Positions 7,866-16,630 of a stretch of DNA of 54,218 nucleotides are shown in pieces (position 1 is the first letter of the stretch; each line of letters begins with the position of its first letter). Where the stretch lies: NCBI GenBank assembly GCA_016124975.1, contig WGMP01000027.1:1-54218 (forward strand), read 5' to 3'. Made by a program: the position numbers and the translations under genes. The DNA is from Phycisphaera sp. (lineage in GTDB: Bacteria; Planctomycetota; Phycisphaerae; Phycisphaerales; SM1A02). Under the pieces are notes generated by a model. That model saw nothing but the letters and a program-made list of their open reading frames with translations, had not been told where the DNA came from and did no database searches.

Positions 7866-9356
7866 ATGTCTCGAACCAACGCAGCGTCCTGCGCACGGCT
7901 GATGGCCGCGCTCTCGCTCTCCGGGCTCGTCGCGGGAATCTCCGGCTGCGCGATCGGCGCGAGCGGTGCGCCGCGCGTCACGAAGGCAGTCGTGGGATCG
8001 ACCGACTTCAACCGCAGCGCCTCGCTCGAGAAGATCGGCGACGCCGAGCTCGACGAGCTGACGAACGCGTTCGCGGACAGGTACCGCACGCTTCTCGAGG
8101 ACGCCGTGAGCGCGGTCGTCACGGGCAACCCCGATGCACGCCAGCGCTCGCTCGCGCAGCGCTTCCTCGTCGAGACCACGACGAGCGCCTACGACATCGC
8201 CACGAACGGCGATCCGTTCTCGCAGGTCCTCGACCTGACGATCATGGTCACGCTCACAAGCCAGGTGTGGATCGACGACGACCGCGCCTCGCGCGAGTTC
8301 GGCGAGACGCGGGGCGAACCGCTCGTGGCGTCGCTGCGCCGTGCGCGCGAGGAGGTGTGGGACATCGCGGCGCGTGTCTTCACGCCCGACCAGCTCTCCG
8401 CGCTCGACTTCCTCATCGCGGGCTGGCGCCGCGGCAACACGGGCGTCGAGGACGTGAGCTTCGTGCGCTTCGGCGACTTCGCAGAGGCGCGCGGCCAGTC
8501 TGTGATCACAGAGGCCGCGCAGGGCGGCGGGCTCTTCCAGCCGATCAACCAGGCCGTCGACGAGGCGGTCGCCTATCGCAAGCTCCTTGAGCGCATGTTC
8601 TACCTCGCGAAGCGCGCGCCGACCCTCATCAACTGGCAGTCGCAGTCGGTGATCGACCAGGTGCTTGCGAAGGAGGAGACCGTGCTGGCGCTGCGCAACC
8701 TCGACAGCGTCACGGCGTCGGTGGACGAGCTTGGGAAGACCGTCTCGCGCCTCAGCGACGACATCCCGAAGATCATCGCGACCGAGCGGGAGGCCGTCTT
8801 CGCGGAGATCGACCGTCTCCAGGGCGATGTGCAGTCCTCGCTCGCCGAGGTGCGCGTGATCGCAGAGGAGGCGCGCGCGGCCACGGCCGATGTGCGCGCG
8901 GTCGTCGATGGCGTCGCACCTGCGCTCGGCGAGGCGCAGAAGACGCTTGACGCCGCGCAGCCGACGCTTGCGGCGGTCGAGCGCCTCGCGGGCGCGTCCG
9001 AGCGGATCCTCGGCAAGGTCGCCGAGATGTCGGGGCCGCCGAACCCCGATGCGAAGCCGTTCGACATCGCGGAGTACCGCGGCGCCCTCGTCGATGCGAC
9101 CGAGACGCTCGCGCAGGCGAACACGCTGGTCGAGCGCGGCGAGTCGCTCGCGTCGTCGCCCGCGGTGCGTGGGCTCATCGACGAGGTGACGGAGGCGACC
9201 GAGCAGAGGATCGACAGCTTCGAGGCGGCCGTGACGCGCATCGTGTGGCTCGTCGGCGGCGTCGGCGCGGCGCTGGTGATCCTGTCGTTCGCGCTGCTCG
9301 CGGCGCTTCGGTACATCCCTCGCGCGCAGGCGACGCAGGCAGGAGGTGCGGCATGA
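7866..9356 (+). CDS. Coiled-coil lipoprotein with C-terminal membrane helix
   Basis: Unrecognised, 496 residues. The N-terminus is a lipoprotein signal with lipobox ISGC (cysteine at about 28). Residues 50-240 form a mostly helical globular region. Residues 270-400 are long amphipathic helices with regular SLAEVRVIAEEARAATADV-type heptads, resembling the dummy helices of chemoreceptors or MlaD-like proteins. A transmembrane helix lies near 465-485 (VWLVGGVGAALVILSFALL). With both a lipid anchor and a C-terminal helix, the protein could tie two membranes or lie along one. Its stop overlaps the start of the PstS-like gene (ATGA), so it probably works with the porin and binding protein on either side. 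Confidence 0.8.
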   Translation: MSRTNAASCARLMAALSLSGLVAGISGCAIGASGAPRVTKAVVGSTDFNRSASLEKIGDAELDELTNAFADRYRTLLEDAVSAVVTGNPDARQRSLAQRFLVETTTSAYDIATNGDPFSQVLDLTIMVTLTSQVWIDDDRASREFGETRGEPLVASLRRAREEVWDIAARVFTPDQLSALDFLIAGWRRGNTGVEDVSFVRFGDFAEARGQSVITEAAQGGGLFQPINQAVDEAVAYRKLLERMFYLAKRAPTLINWQSQSVIDQVLAKEETVLALRNLDSVTASVDELGKTVSRLSDDIPKIIATEREAVFAEIDRLQGDVQSSLAEVRVIAEEARAATADVRAVVDGVAPALGEAQKTLDAAQPTLAAVERLAGASERILGKVAEMSGPPNPDAKPFDIAEYRGALVDATETLAQANTLVERGESLASSPAVRGLIDEVTEATEQRIDSFEAAVTRIVWLVGGVGAALVILSFALLAALRYIPRAQATQAGGAA

Positions 9357-10480
9357 AGAGCACGGATGGCAGGAAGCCGACGGACGGCGACGCGTTCGGC
9401 CCGCATCGGCCCTCGGAGACGCGCCGCGACGCGCTGCGCATGCTGCTTGCGCCGATCATCGTCGGAGGACTTGGAGCGTTCGGCGCGGCGGCCGCGCGCG
9501 CCGTTGCGCAGGACGGTACACCGTCGCCGGAGCCTGCCGAGCCGACGCGCACCGACCCTGCGTTCATCGATCCCGAGGCGAGCCCCTATCCGACCTTCAT
9601 CGCCGATCCAGCCGTGAAGGGCACCGTGCGCTGCGTGGGAAGCTCCGCGGTCGCGCTGCTCCTCAACGCGATCCGCGGTGATTTCCGCGACGCGCAGCCC
9701 GCGATCGAGCTCGAGGTCGTCTCGTCTGGTTCGGGAAGCGCGCCGAAGGCGCTCGCCGCGGGCGAGTCCGACCTCGCGCCGATGAGCCGCGCGATGCGCG
9801 ACTCGGAGATCGCCGCCATCGAGAAGGCGCGCGGCGCGCCCGTGCGCTTCGTCGATCTCGCGCTCGATGCGATCGCGATCTGCGTGAACCGCCAGAACCC
9901 CGTCGAGCGGATGACGCTCAGGGACCTCGATCGCGTCTTCGGGCGCGAGCGGAAGCGCGGCGGCGGACCCGCCGTGATCTGGGGCGATGTCGGCATGCGC
10001 GCGGCGGGATTCTCAAGCCGCTCGATCGTCCTCTTCGGCATGGGCCCGGGCACTGGCTCGAACGGCATCGTGCGGGAGACGATCCTGCTCGGCGGCGAGT
10101 TCCGCACGAGCGTCAAGGAGGAGCCCGTGTCGTCGAGCGTGGTGCAGGGCGTCGCGACCGAGCCCGGCGCCATCGGCTACTGCAGCGCGTACTTCACCTC
10201 GGGCCGCGCGAGGCCTGCGCGCGTGCGCGAGCTCGAGATCGAGTCGGAGCCCGGCGGCGCCTTCGTGGCGCCGACCGACGAGGCGATTCGCAGCGGTCGC
10301 TATCCGCTCGCGCGCGCGCTTCGCATCTACTTCGTCGACGACCCGAAGCGCCCCGCGCCTGCGGTGCGCCTGCTGCTTCGATTCCTCCTGTCCGAGGACG
10401 GGCAGACGCTGATCGGCGAGCTCGGGCAGCGCACGCTTGCGCCCGAGGCGGCGCATCGTTTCTTCGACGCACTGAAGTGA
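9353..10480 (+). CDS. PstS-like phosphate-binding protein
   Basis: A 375-residue type II periplasmic binding protein of the phosphate ABC-transporter family. The N-terminus has a twin-arginine-like segment (ETRRDALRMLLAP) and a hydrophobic stretch ending in an AxA-like site, so Tat export is possible. The core begins VRCVGSSAVALLLNAI and contains the ligand-loop-like SSGSGSAPKALAAGESDLAPMSRAM, then MGPGTGSNG and GAIGYCSAYF, matching PstS order. An AGGAGGT Shine-Dalgarno sequence at 9341-9347 and an ATGA overlap fix the start. No pstC, pstA, pstB or phoU follows, so it either serves a transporter encoded elsewhere or acts as a sensor or scavenger with the porin. Confidence 0.88.
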   Translation: MKSTDGRKPTDGDAFGPHRPSETRRDALRMLLAPIIVGGLGAFGAAAARAVAQDGTPSPEPAEPTRTDPAFIDPEASPYPTFIADPAVKGTVRCVGSSAVALLLNAIRGDFRDAQPAIELEVVSSGSGSAPKALAAGESDLAPMSRAMRDSEIAAIEKARGAPVRFVDLALDAIAICVNRQNPVERMTLRDLDRVFGRERKRGGGPAVIWGDVGMRAAGFSSRSIVLFGMGPGTGSNGIVRETILLGGEFRTSVKEEPVSSSVVQGVATEPGAIGYCSAYFTSGRARPARVRELEIESEPGGAFVAPTDEAIRSGRYPLARALRIYFVDDPKRPAPAVRLLLRFLLSEDGQTLIGELGQRTLAPEAAHRFFDALK

Positions 10481-10492
10481 GCGCGGAGCGAA

Positions 10493-11857
10493 TCAGCGCG
10501 CGGGAGCAAGCGCCGAGAGATCGGTTTCGTGCGTGTGGATCACGCTTCCCTGCGCGTCGACGAAGACCGCGCGCAGTTCGGGGCCATCTGCCCGCGCCTC
10601 CTCGATGTCGAGGATGAGGAAGGTCTGCGTGGCGCTCTGGTCGAAGAGGACGCCAGGAACGACTTCGACGGCGCTCGAAGCGGAGGCACCGTGCAGCGGC
10701 CCCGCGACGAACTCGAGGAGGTTGTAGCCCGCGGCATCGGCCGTGGCATGGCGAACCACGCGCGAACGGGCGGCATCGGTCGACAGCAGCACGACGCCGC
10801 TTGCACGGGCACGGCCGACGGCCTCCGCGAGGCGCTGAAGACCCCGCCGCGCGGCGTCTTGGTCGCGCCAGGCCGAGCCGATCGCGACCACCTTGAAGAG
10901 GGCGGTGCTGCGGGAAAGCGATTCCTCGAGCCACCGCCACTGCATGTCGCCTGCTCCCGAGGTGTCCGCGGATTCCAGCGCGCGCCCGTCGAGGAGGAAG
11001 ATCTCCGCCGAGCCGAGCGTGAAGGAGGTGTGGATGCCGTCCACGCCGTCGCCGAAGCCTGGATTCGGGTGGTACTCGCAGAACGCGCGCCTGCTGTTCG
11101 ACTTCTCGGCGAGGCCTGCGTCCGCAGCCTGCTTCGCGGGATACGCGCTGCAGCGGATCGCATAGAGCGGGATCTCCGCGGCCAGTTCCGCGAAGGCGGC
11201 CGACTTCGAACGCGCGCGATAGTGCGCCCGCTGCGCGGCGAGGCTCGCCGCGGCCGCCGACGGCGTGTCGACGACGAGGATGAACGCATCGGGGTGCTCG
11301 CGCTCGACCGCGCGGAGGGTCGCGTCGGTCGCCGCGTCGGCCTCGGCGCCTGCGCCTCCGCCAAACGCGATGCGCGCCCGCGTCATGCGCGCGGGTGGCG
11401 TGGCGAACGAGCCCTCGGCCAGCGTGGCGTCGGCGTTCTCGACGCGCGCGATTCGATAGCGATGGCTCTGGCCAGGCTTGAGGCCCTCGAGCCTGAACAC
11501 GGCGGTGCCGTCGCCGTCGATGGACGCCTCCGCATCGAAGGTCCGTGCGCTTCCCTCGCTCGCTCCGAGGAGCTCGAGCCGCAGCACGGTCGGCTTCTCC
11601 GCGTCGAGGCGCGCTGGATCGAGGCGGACCCAGATTTTCGCGCCCGTGGCGGTTCGCGCGCCGAGGACGGGGCCTGCATCGAGCGACTCGTCCACGGGCG
11701 CCATCGGCGTGGCGTCGATCTTCGGCCCGCCTGCCCGCGTCGCGCCTGTGCATCCAACGAGCGTCAGCGCGATCGCGCCGACGGCAAGCGACGCGCCTGT
11801 GGCGCCGGCGCCGCGCACGACGGAGGTGAAGAGGGATCGAACCGCGAATCGCCGCAT
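10493..11857 (-). CDS. PhoD-like lipoprotein lacking the metal-binding motifs
   Basis: A 454-residue lipoprotein (lipobox LVGC near residue 35) with the domain order of alkaline phosphatase/phosphodiesterase PhoD: an N-terminal fibronectin-like domain (TGAKIWVRLDP) and then a metallophosphatase-like domain. The scaffold strands are clear (HTSFTLGSAEIFLLDGRALES; QWRWLEESLSRSTALFKVVA; GVVLLSTD). The metal ligands are not: the usual LGDNIY position reads VVDTPSA, the WDDHD position reads RCSAYPA, and SGDRH reads STDAA. It is therefore probably a pseudoenzyme or binding protein. It is convergent with the PstS-like gene, 12 bp apart. A TAGGCT box ends 17 bases before the ATG. An in-frame start at 11950 is less likely because it would bury the signal peptide. 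Confidence 0.75.
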   Translation of the reverse strand: MRRFAVRSLFTSVVRGAGATGASLAVGAIALTLVGCTGATRAGGPKIDATPMAPVDESLDAGPVLGARTATGAKIWVRLDPARLDAEKPTVLRLELLGASEGSARTFDAEASIDGDGTAVFRLEGLKPGQSHRYRIARVENADATLAEGSFATPPARMTRARIAFGGGAGAEADAATDATLRAVEREHPDAFILVVDTPSAAAASLAAQRAHYRARSKSAAFAELAAEIPLYAIRCSAYPAKQAADAGLAEKSNSRRAFCEYHPNPGFGDGVDGIHTSFTLGSAEIFLLDGRALESADTSGAGDMQWRWLEESLSRSTALFKVVAIGSAWRDQDAARRGLQRLAEAVGRARASGVVLLSTDAARSRVVRHATADAAGYNLLEFVAGPLHGASASSAVEVVPGVLFDQSATQTFLILDIEEARADGPELRAVFVDAQGSVIHTHETDLSALAPAR

Positions 11858-11963
11858 GGACTGGCCTCGTTCATAGCCTACGCGAGGGGATGCGCGCGTG
11901 GAAGCGGCCGATGCGATGCACCGAGCGCGGTCGGGGCCCGCACGAATCACCCGCGCTCACGCG

Positions 11964-11969
11964 TACACT
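11964..11969 (+). promoter_or_regulatory. TACACT -10-like box
   Basis: TACACT ends 7 bases before the ATG at 11977 of the propeller/HEAT/cytochrome gene. No Shine-Dalgarno sequence lies between, so leaderless initiation is inferred. Confidence 0.55.
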
Positions 11970-11976
11970 CCACGCC

Positions 11977-14568
11977 ATGACATTCGTCCCGAAGTCCACG
12001 GCCTGCGCGCGTCGAACCTTCGGTGTGCGCGGAACCGCCGCGTTCTGCGCGGTTTTCGCGTCGCTCGCGCCCTCGATCGCGCTCGCGCAGCAAGGCGACC
12101 GCGCGGGCGAGACGCAGGGCGAACTGCCTGCCGAGTGGCGCGTCGACTCGTCGCCCGTGCGCACGGCGGACGAGCAGCTCGCGACCTTCGCGCTTCCCGA
12201 TGGATATCGGATCGAGCTCGTCGCCGCCGAGCCGCTCGTCGAGGCGCCTGTCGTCTTCGAGTTCGGGCCCGACGGGCGGCTCTGGGTCGTCGAGATGCGC
12301 GGCTACATGCGCGACGCCGACGGCGCGGGCGAGCGCGATCCGATCGGCCGCATCAAGGTCCTCACGGACGACGACGGCGACGGCCGCATGGACCGCGCGG
12401 AGATCTTCCTGGATGGGCTCGTGATGCCGCGCGGCATCGCGCTCTGGCGCGACGGACTGCTCGTGATCGAGCCGCCGCACCTCTTCTTCGCACGCGACAC
12501 CGACGGCGATGGCCGCGCGGACCGCTCCGAGCTCGTCGCGAGCGGCTTTGCGGGCGAAGACAACCCCGAGCACGCGGGCAACGGGCTTCTCTTCGCGCTC
12601 GACAACACCTTCGTGTGCTCGCAGCACCCGTTCCGTTTCGTCGTCGACGGCGCGTCGCTGCGCGCCGAGCCCGTGTCGCCGCACGGGCAGTGGGGGCTCT
12701 CCGAGGACGCTCTTGGAAGGCTCTACTACTCGCCGAACTCCGATCCGCTTCTCGTCGACCTGCTGCCCAAGCAGCACGCGGCGCGCAACCCGTCGCAGCG
12801 GAACTTCGAGGGCGTGCCCGCGCGCGCCGCGCGCGACGCGCGCGTCCACCCCTCGCACCTCACGCCCGGCGTGAACCGCGGCTACCAGCGCGGCGTGCTG
12901 CGCGATGGACGCCTCGCCGAGTTCACGGGCGCGTGCAGCCCGCATGTCCACGAGGGCCGCGCGATGGGCGCCGACATGGAGGGCTGCGCCCTCGTGTGCG
13001 AGGTCGCGGGAAACCTCGTCCATCGCTATCGCCTCACGGAGGAGGACGGAAGGATCGTCGCGACGCCAGCAGACGACGGGCGCTCGTTCCTCACCTCGAC
13101 CGACGAACGCTTCCGCCCCGTCCACTGCGAGGCGGGCCCCGACGGGTTCATCTATCTCGCCGACATGTACAGGGGCGTGATCCAGCATCGGCGCTTCATG
13201 ACGACCTTCCTGCGCACGCAGGTCGAGGCACGCGGGCTCGAGGAGCCGCTCGACGCGGGCCGTATCTGGCGGATCGTTCCCGACGGCGCGGCCCAGCGCC
13301 GTGCGCCGAACCTCGCGACGGCCGATGCGGCCGCGCTCGTCGGCTTCCTGTCGCACGACGAGAAGCCCGTGCGAACGATGGCGCGGCGACTTCTCGTCGA
13401 GCGCCGCGAACCCGCCGCGATCGCGCTCCTGCGCGAGCAGCTGCGCGGAACGGCGCTTTCGCGCGTGGCGGCCATCGAGTCGCTGTGGGCGCTCGCGGGG
13501 ATGGGTGGCGCGGACGATGCGCTCCTCGCGGAGACCCTGCGCCGCGACGACCCCGTGCTCCGCGTCCACGCGCTGCGCGTCGCCGAGCGCTCGAGCGACA
13601 CCGTGACGCTCGCGTCGTTCCTCACGCGCGCGATCGAAGACCCGGCCCACGCGCCGCGCGTGCAGGCGGCGCTCTCGGCGTGGCGGCTCGACGCGCCGCT
13701 GCGCGCCGCGTTCCTCGAGACGGCGATCAGGCGCGACATCGGCTCGCGCGAGATGCGCAGCGCCGTGCTCGCCTCCGCGCGCGGCGTCGAGCGCGACATC
13801 CTCGACGCGGTCGTCGCGGGCAGACTTCTCGCCGAAGAGGGCGTCGCCTCGCGCGCCTTTGCGGTGGAGCTCGCCGATGTCCTTCTCGACGACGGCGACG
13901 GACTTCCGAGCCCCGCGACGCTCGCGGAGACCGTGTCCGCGGCGGCGCGCATCGCACGCGAGCGCCCGTGGCTTGCGAAGGCGATCCTCGAGCGCGTCGC
14001 CGCGAAGCAGAACCTGAACGCGAAGGAGCCGCGCCAGCTCGTCGCCGCAGCCGAGCCCGCTGGCTGGGGCGCGCTCCTCGACGCGCTTCCTGCCGACCTC
14101 GCGCTCGCAAGCTCGGTCGACCGGCAGCTCTTCTGGCCAGGGCGCGAGGATGTCTCCTTTATCGCGCCGCGCATCGCGCGCGGGAAGGAGCTGAGCCTCG
14201 AGGAGTTCGGCAAGCGGCTCTACTCGAACTGCATGAGCTGTCATCAGGCGAACGGCCGCGGGCTTCCGCCCGTCTATCCGCCGCTTCGTGGCAGCGAGAT
14301 CGTGCACGGCGACGCGACCACGCTCGTCAAGATCGTGATGCACGGGCTCGAGGGACCGATCATGGTCGACGGCCAGCGCTACAACCAGGTCATGCCCGCA
14401 GCGCCACTGCGCACCGACGAGGAGATCGCCGCGGTGCTCACCTATGTGCGCGGCGCGTGGGGGAACGCGGGCGCGCCGATCGACACGGCGCTCGTCTCCG
14501 AGGTGCGCGAGGCGACCAAGGGCCGCAACAAGCCGTTCACCTCGAAGGAGCTCGGGCTGCATCCTTGA
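11977..14568 (+). CDS. Propeller, HEAT and cytochrome c protein of the PVC dehydrogenase type
   Basis: An 863-residue exported protein of a family common in planctomycetes and verrucomicrobia. A signal peptide (ending near SIALAQQ, about residue 38) precedes a glucose/sorbosone-dehydrogenase-like beta-propeller (about 60-440; PDGYRIELVAAEPLVEAPV, RGIALW, HPSHLTPGVNRGY). HEAT-like helical repeats follow (about 445-690). The C-terminal class I cytochrome c domain has CMSCH at 752-756 and a probable distal methionine at about 806 in VMPAAP. It probably oxidises a carbohydrate-type substrate in the periplasm and passes electrons to the heme, but the substrate is unknown. The start is set by the TACACT box. 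Its stop codon begins a palindromic repeat. Confidence 0.9.
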   Translation: MTFVPKSTACARRTFGVRGTAAFCAVFASLAPSIALAQQGDRAGETQGELPAEWRVDSSPVRTADEQLATFALPDGYRIELVAAEPLVEAPVVFEFGPDGRLWVVEMRGYMRDADGAGERDPIGRIKVLTDDDGDGRMDRAEIFLDGLVMPRGIALWRDGLLVIEPPHLFFARDTDGDGRADRSELVASGFAGEDNPEHAGNGLLFALDNTFVCSQHPFRFVVDGASLRAEPVSPHGQWGLSEDALGRLYYSPNSDPLLVDLLPKQHAARNPSQRNFEGVPARAARDARVHPSHLTPGVNRGYQRGVLRDGRLAEFTGACSPHVHEGRAMGADMEGCALVCEVAGNLVHRYRLTEEDGRIVATPADDGRSFLTSTDERFRPVHCEAGPDGFIYLADMYRGVIQHRRFMTTFLRTQVEARGLEEPLDAGRIWRIVPDGAAQRRAPNLATADAAALVGFLSHDEKPVRTMARRLLVERREPAAIALLREQLRGTALSRVAAIESLWALAGMGGADDALLAETLRRDDPVLRVHALRVAERSSDTVTLASFLTRAIEDPAHAPRVQAALSAWRLDAPLRAAFLETAIRRDIGSREMRSAVLASARGVERDILDAVVAGRLLAEEGVASRAFAVELADVLLDDGDGLPSPATLAETVSAAARIARERPWLAKAILERVAAKQNLNAKEPRQLVAAAEPAGWGALLDALPADLALASSVDRQLFWPGREDVSFIAPRIARGKELSLEEFGKRLYSNCMSCHQANGRGLPPVYPPLRGSEIVHGDATTLVKIVMHGLEGPIMVDGQRYNQVMPAAPLRTDEEIAAVLTYVRGAWGNAGAPIDTALVSEVREATKGRNKPFTSKELGLHP

Positions 14569-14600
14569 GCGCTCGCCGCTGCGGCGGCTCGCTCTGGCGT
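14566..14600 (+). repeat. Stop-codon-overlapping palindrome
   Basis: TGAGCGCTCGCCGCTGCGGC followed by GGCTCGCTCTGGCG. The TGA is the stop codon of the preceding gene. It aligns with the elements at 168 (minus), 38185 (minus), 46984 (minus) and 53788 (plus). The arms can form an imperfect stem around TGC. A transcription-terminating or REP-like role is inferred. Confidence 0.7.
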
Positions 14601-14643
14601 GAAGGAAGCACATGGCGTGCGCCGCGCCGCCGACGCTCCGCGT

Positions 14644-15102
14644 TCACGCCTTCTCAAGCTCGACGAACTCGACGCCCGACTCCGCGAGAAGCTCGCGCGA
14701 TTTCGCGAAGTTCGCCTCCCAGTGCTCGTCGCCCTTGCCCGCGCGGTAGGTGACGACGCGCACGACGCCCGCCTGGATGATCGACAGCGTGCAGTGGACG
14801 CATGGCGCGAAGGTCGTGTAGATCGTCGAGCCGACGGGCGAGACCCCGTTTCTCGCGCACTGGATGATCGCGTTCATCTCCGCGTGGCAGATGAGGTCGT
14901 ACTTCACGGGCCGCTCGAGACGCTCGGGCCTGTCCTCGATGCCGCGTGGAAGCCCGTTGAAGCCCGTGGCCACGATCTGCATGGCGGGGCTCACGATCAC
15001 GGCGCCCACGCCGCGCGAGGGATCCTTCGACCAGCCCGCGATCGTCTCGCTCAGGGCGAGGAACCTGCGGTCCCACTTGAGTGCGCGCGAACGGTCGTGC
15101 AT
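14644..15102 (-). CDS. Deoxycytidylate (dCMP) deaminase
   Basis: A 152-residue zinc deaminase converting dCMP to dUMP, the precursor for thymidylate synthesis. The zinc site is complete: HAEMNAI at 73-79 gives the histidine and the proton-shuttling glutamate, and PCVHC at 100-104 gives the two cysteines. RSRDP-like SKDPSRGVGAVIV and GFNGLPRG match the ComEB/dCMP deaminase family rather than tRNA or riboflavin deaminases. It follows the subtilisin-dockerin gene on the same strand by 20 bp. It has its own TACATT box (minus strand 15109-15114) six bases before the ATG, so it may be transcribed separately. Confidence 0.93.
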   Translation of the reverse strand: MHDRSRALKWDRRFLALSETIAGWSKDPSRGVGAVIVSPAMQIVATGFNGLPRGIEDRPERLERPVKYDLICHAEMNAIIQCARNGVSPVGSTIYTTFAPCVHCTLSIIQAGVVRVVTYRAGKGDEHWEANFAKSRELLAESGVEFVELEKA

Positions 15103-15121
15103 GGCGCGAATGTAGCGCCGA

Positions 15122-16630
15122 TCACCAGACCGAGAGCAGGATCGTGAGGTCGCGCGCGTCGACGGCGCCGTCGGCGTCGAGGTCCGCGCGCGCGCCGCCC
15201 GCGGCGGGCCCCCACGCGCTCAGGAGCGCGGCGAGATCAGGCGCGGCGACGAATCCGTCGAGGTTGATGTCGCCGCGCGGCGGAGCGATCGGCCCGACGG
15301 CCACGGCGCCCGACGCCGAGATGCGCGATTGGCCGAGCTCGCCCGCGAATCCAGGGTTGAGCGCGTCGATGTCGACTCCCGTCTGACCGAGCGTCGCGCG
15401 CACCGTGTCGAAGACGAGCCCCGCGGGAACCGAGGCGTTCGGCCAGGTCGGATGCTGGGCGCGCACGAGCGCGGCCGTTCCCGACACGAACGCCGCCGAA
15501 AGCGAGGTGCCCTCCCACACCGCGTACTCGCCGCCCGGGACGGGGCCGACGATCGAGCGCGCGAGATCGGCGCCGCCGCCGAAGAGCACCGATCCGCCCG
15601 GCGCCGCGAGGTCCATGCGCACGTCGAAGTTCGAGAACGGCGCGCGCAGGTCGTTCCAGCCTGTTGCCGTGACGCCGAGGGCGCGGTCGTTGCACGCGGG
15701 ATACTCGCGCGGGTCGTCGGTCGCGCGGTTGCCTGCGGCGCCGACCACCACGATGCCGCGCGACGCCGCCTCGAGCACCAAGTCCTCGAGCGTGAGCGAC
15801 TCGTAGTCCTCGCCGAGGCTCATGTTGATGACATGGGCGCCGCGGTCGATCGACCACGCGACGGCGCGCGCGAGCTCGAAGTTGTCGGCGCGGCCCTCGC
15901 TGTCGAGGACGCGCACGGGAAGGAGCATCGCATCGGGCGCGACGAGCGAGATGAGACCAGCGACGAAGGTGCCGTGCCCGACCTGCTCGTCGACGAGCCC
16001 GTCGCCGTCGTTGTCGACGCCGTCGCCGATGTCGAGGAACGACGGCGAGCCCGCCACGAAGCTCACGCCCGCGCTCGACACGCGGCCCGAGAGCGCGGGG
16101 TGCGTGGAGTCGATGCCCGTGTCGATCACCGCGACGATCGTTCCAGCGCCGCGCGAGCGCTTGTGCGCGGCGTCGAGGCCGAGGAGGTCGCGTGCGTACT
16201 GCCCGTCGTAGTGCGCGTGACCGAGCCCGAGCCCCGAGAGCCACAGGCTGTCGGTGCGGCCTTCACCCGTCTGCCCCTCGTAGTTGAGCTCGCCCCAGGT
16301 GATCGTCGACGACAGGACCAGCGCGTCGATGACGAGATCGACATCGTCGGGCGTCTGCTTCGGCGTGAGTCCGTAGGAGACGAGGTAGATGGGCCGCCCC
16401 TCGATCTGCGAGAGGACGCCCACATCGGAGAAGCTGGCCGAGAGCGTGGCGAGCGCGGACGCGAGCAGCTTTGGGTTCTCCGCGCGGAGCATCAGTTCGC
16501 CCGGCACAAGCGGGTCGGTTGGATCGCCTGCGTGCGCGACGCCCGCTGCGAGCGGGATCGCGAGGCACGCGGCAGCGCATGCGAGCGAGCAAAGGATCGG
16601 TCGGCGGAAGGGCGTCGGGTCGGTGAACAT
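15122..16630 (-). CDS. Secreted subtilisin-like serine protease with dockerin-like tail
   Basis: A 502-residue exported S8 protease. The N-terminus is a signal peptide (hydrophobic to about residue 30, then VAHAG). A propeptide-like region precedes the catalytic domain, which has the whole triad: Asp in VIDTGID (about 170), His in VGHGTFVAG (about 219) and Ser in GTSLSAAFVSG (about 376), plus the oxyanion Asn in AAGN. A DGVDNDGDGLVDEQ insert looks like a calcium loop. The last 60 residues hold two dockerin/EF-like repeats (RGDINLDGFVAAPDLAALL and ADLDADGAVDARDLTILL), typical of Phycisphaerae surface proteins. The ATG at 16630 overlaps the CHAT stop by one base (TGATG), which implies translational coupling. 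The upstream ATG at 16666 lies within the CHAT gene. Confidence 0.93.
   Translation of the reverse strand: MFTDPTPFRRPILCSLACAAACLAIPLAAGVAHAGDPTDPLVPGELMLRAENPKLLASALATLSASFSDVGVLSQIEGRPIYLVSYGLTPKQTPDDVDLVIDALVLSSTITWGELNYEGQTGEGRTDSLWLSGLGLGHAHYDGQYARDLLGLDAAHKRSRGAGTIVAVIDTGIDSTHPALSGRVSSAGVSFVAGSPSFLDIGDGVDNDGDGLVDEQVGHGTFVAGLISLVAPDAMLLPVRVLDSEGRADNFELARAVAWSIDRGAHVINMSLGEDYESLTLEDLVLEAASRGIVVVGAAGNRATDDPREYPACNDRALGVTATGWNDLRAPFSNFDVRMDLAAPGGSVLFGGGADLARSIVGPVPGGEYAVWEGTSLSAAFVSGTAALVRAQHPTWPNASVPAGLVFDTVRATLGQTGVDIDALNPGFAGELGQSRISASGAVAVGPIAPPRGDINLDGFVAAPDLAALLSAWGPAAGGARADLDADGAVDARDLTILLSVW

Noticed and set aside
11947-14613. 888-codon open frame antisense to the propeller/HEAT/cytochrome gene
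   Set aside because: It is a shadow frame produced by very high GC. It has arginine/alanine-rich content without domains, while the opposite strand has a signal peptide and a CMSCH heme motif.
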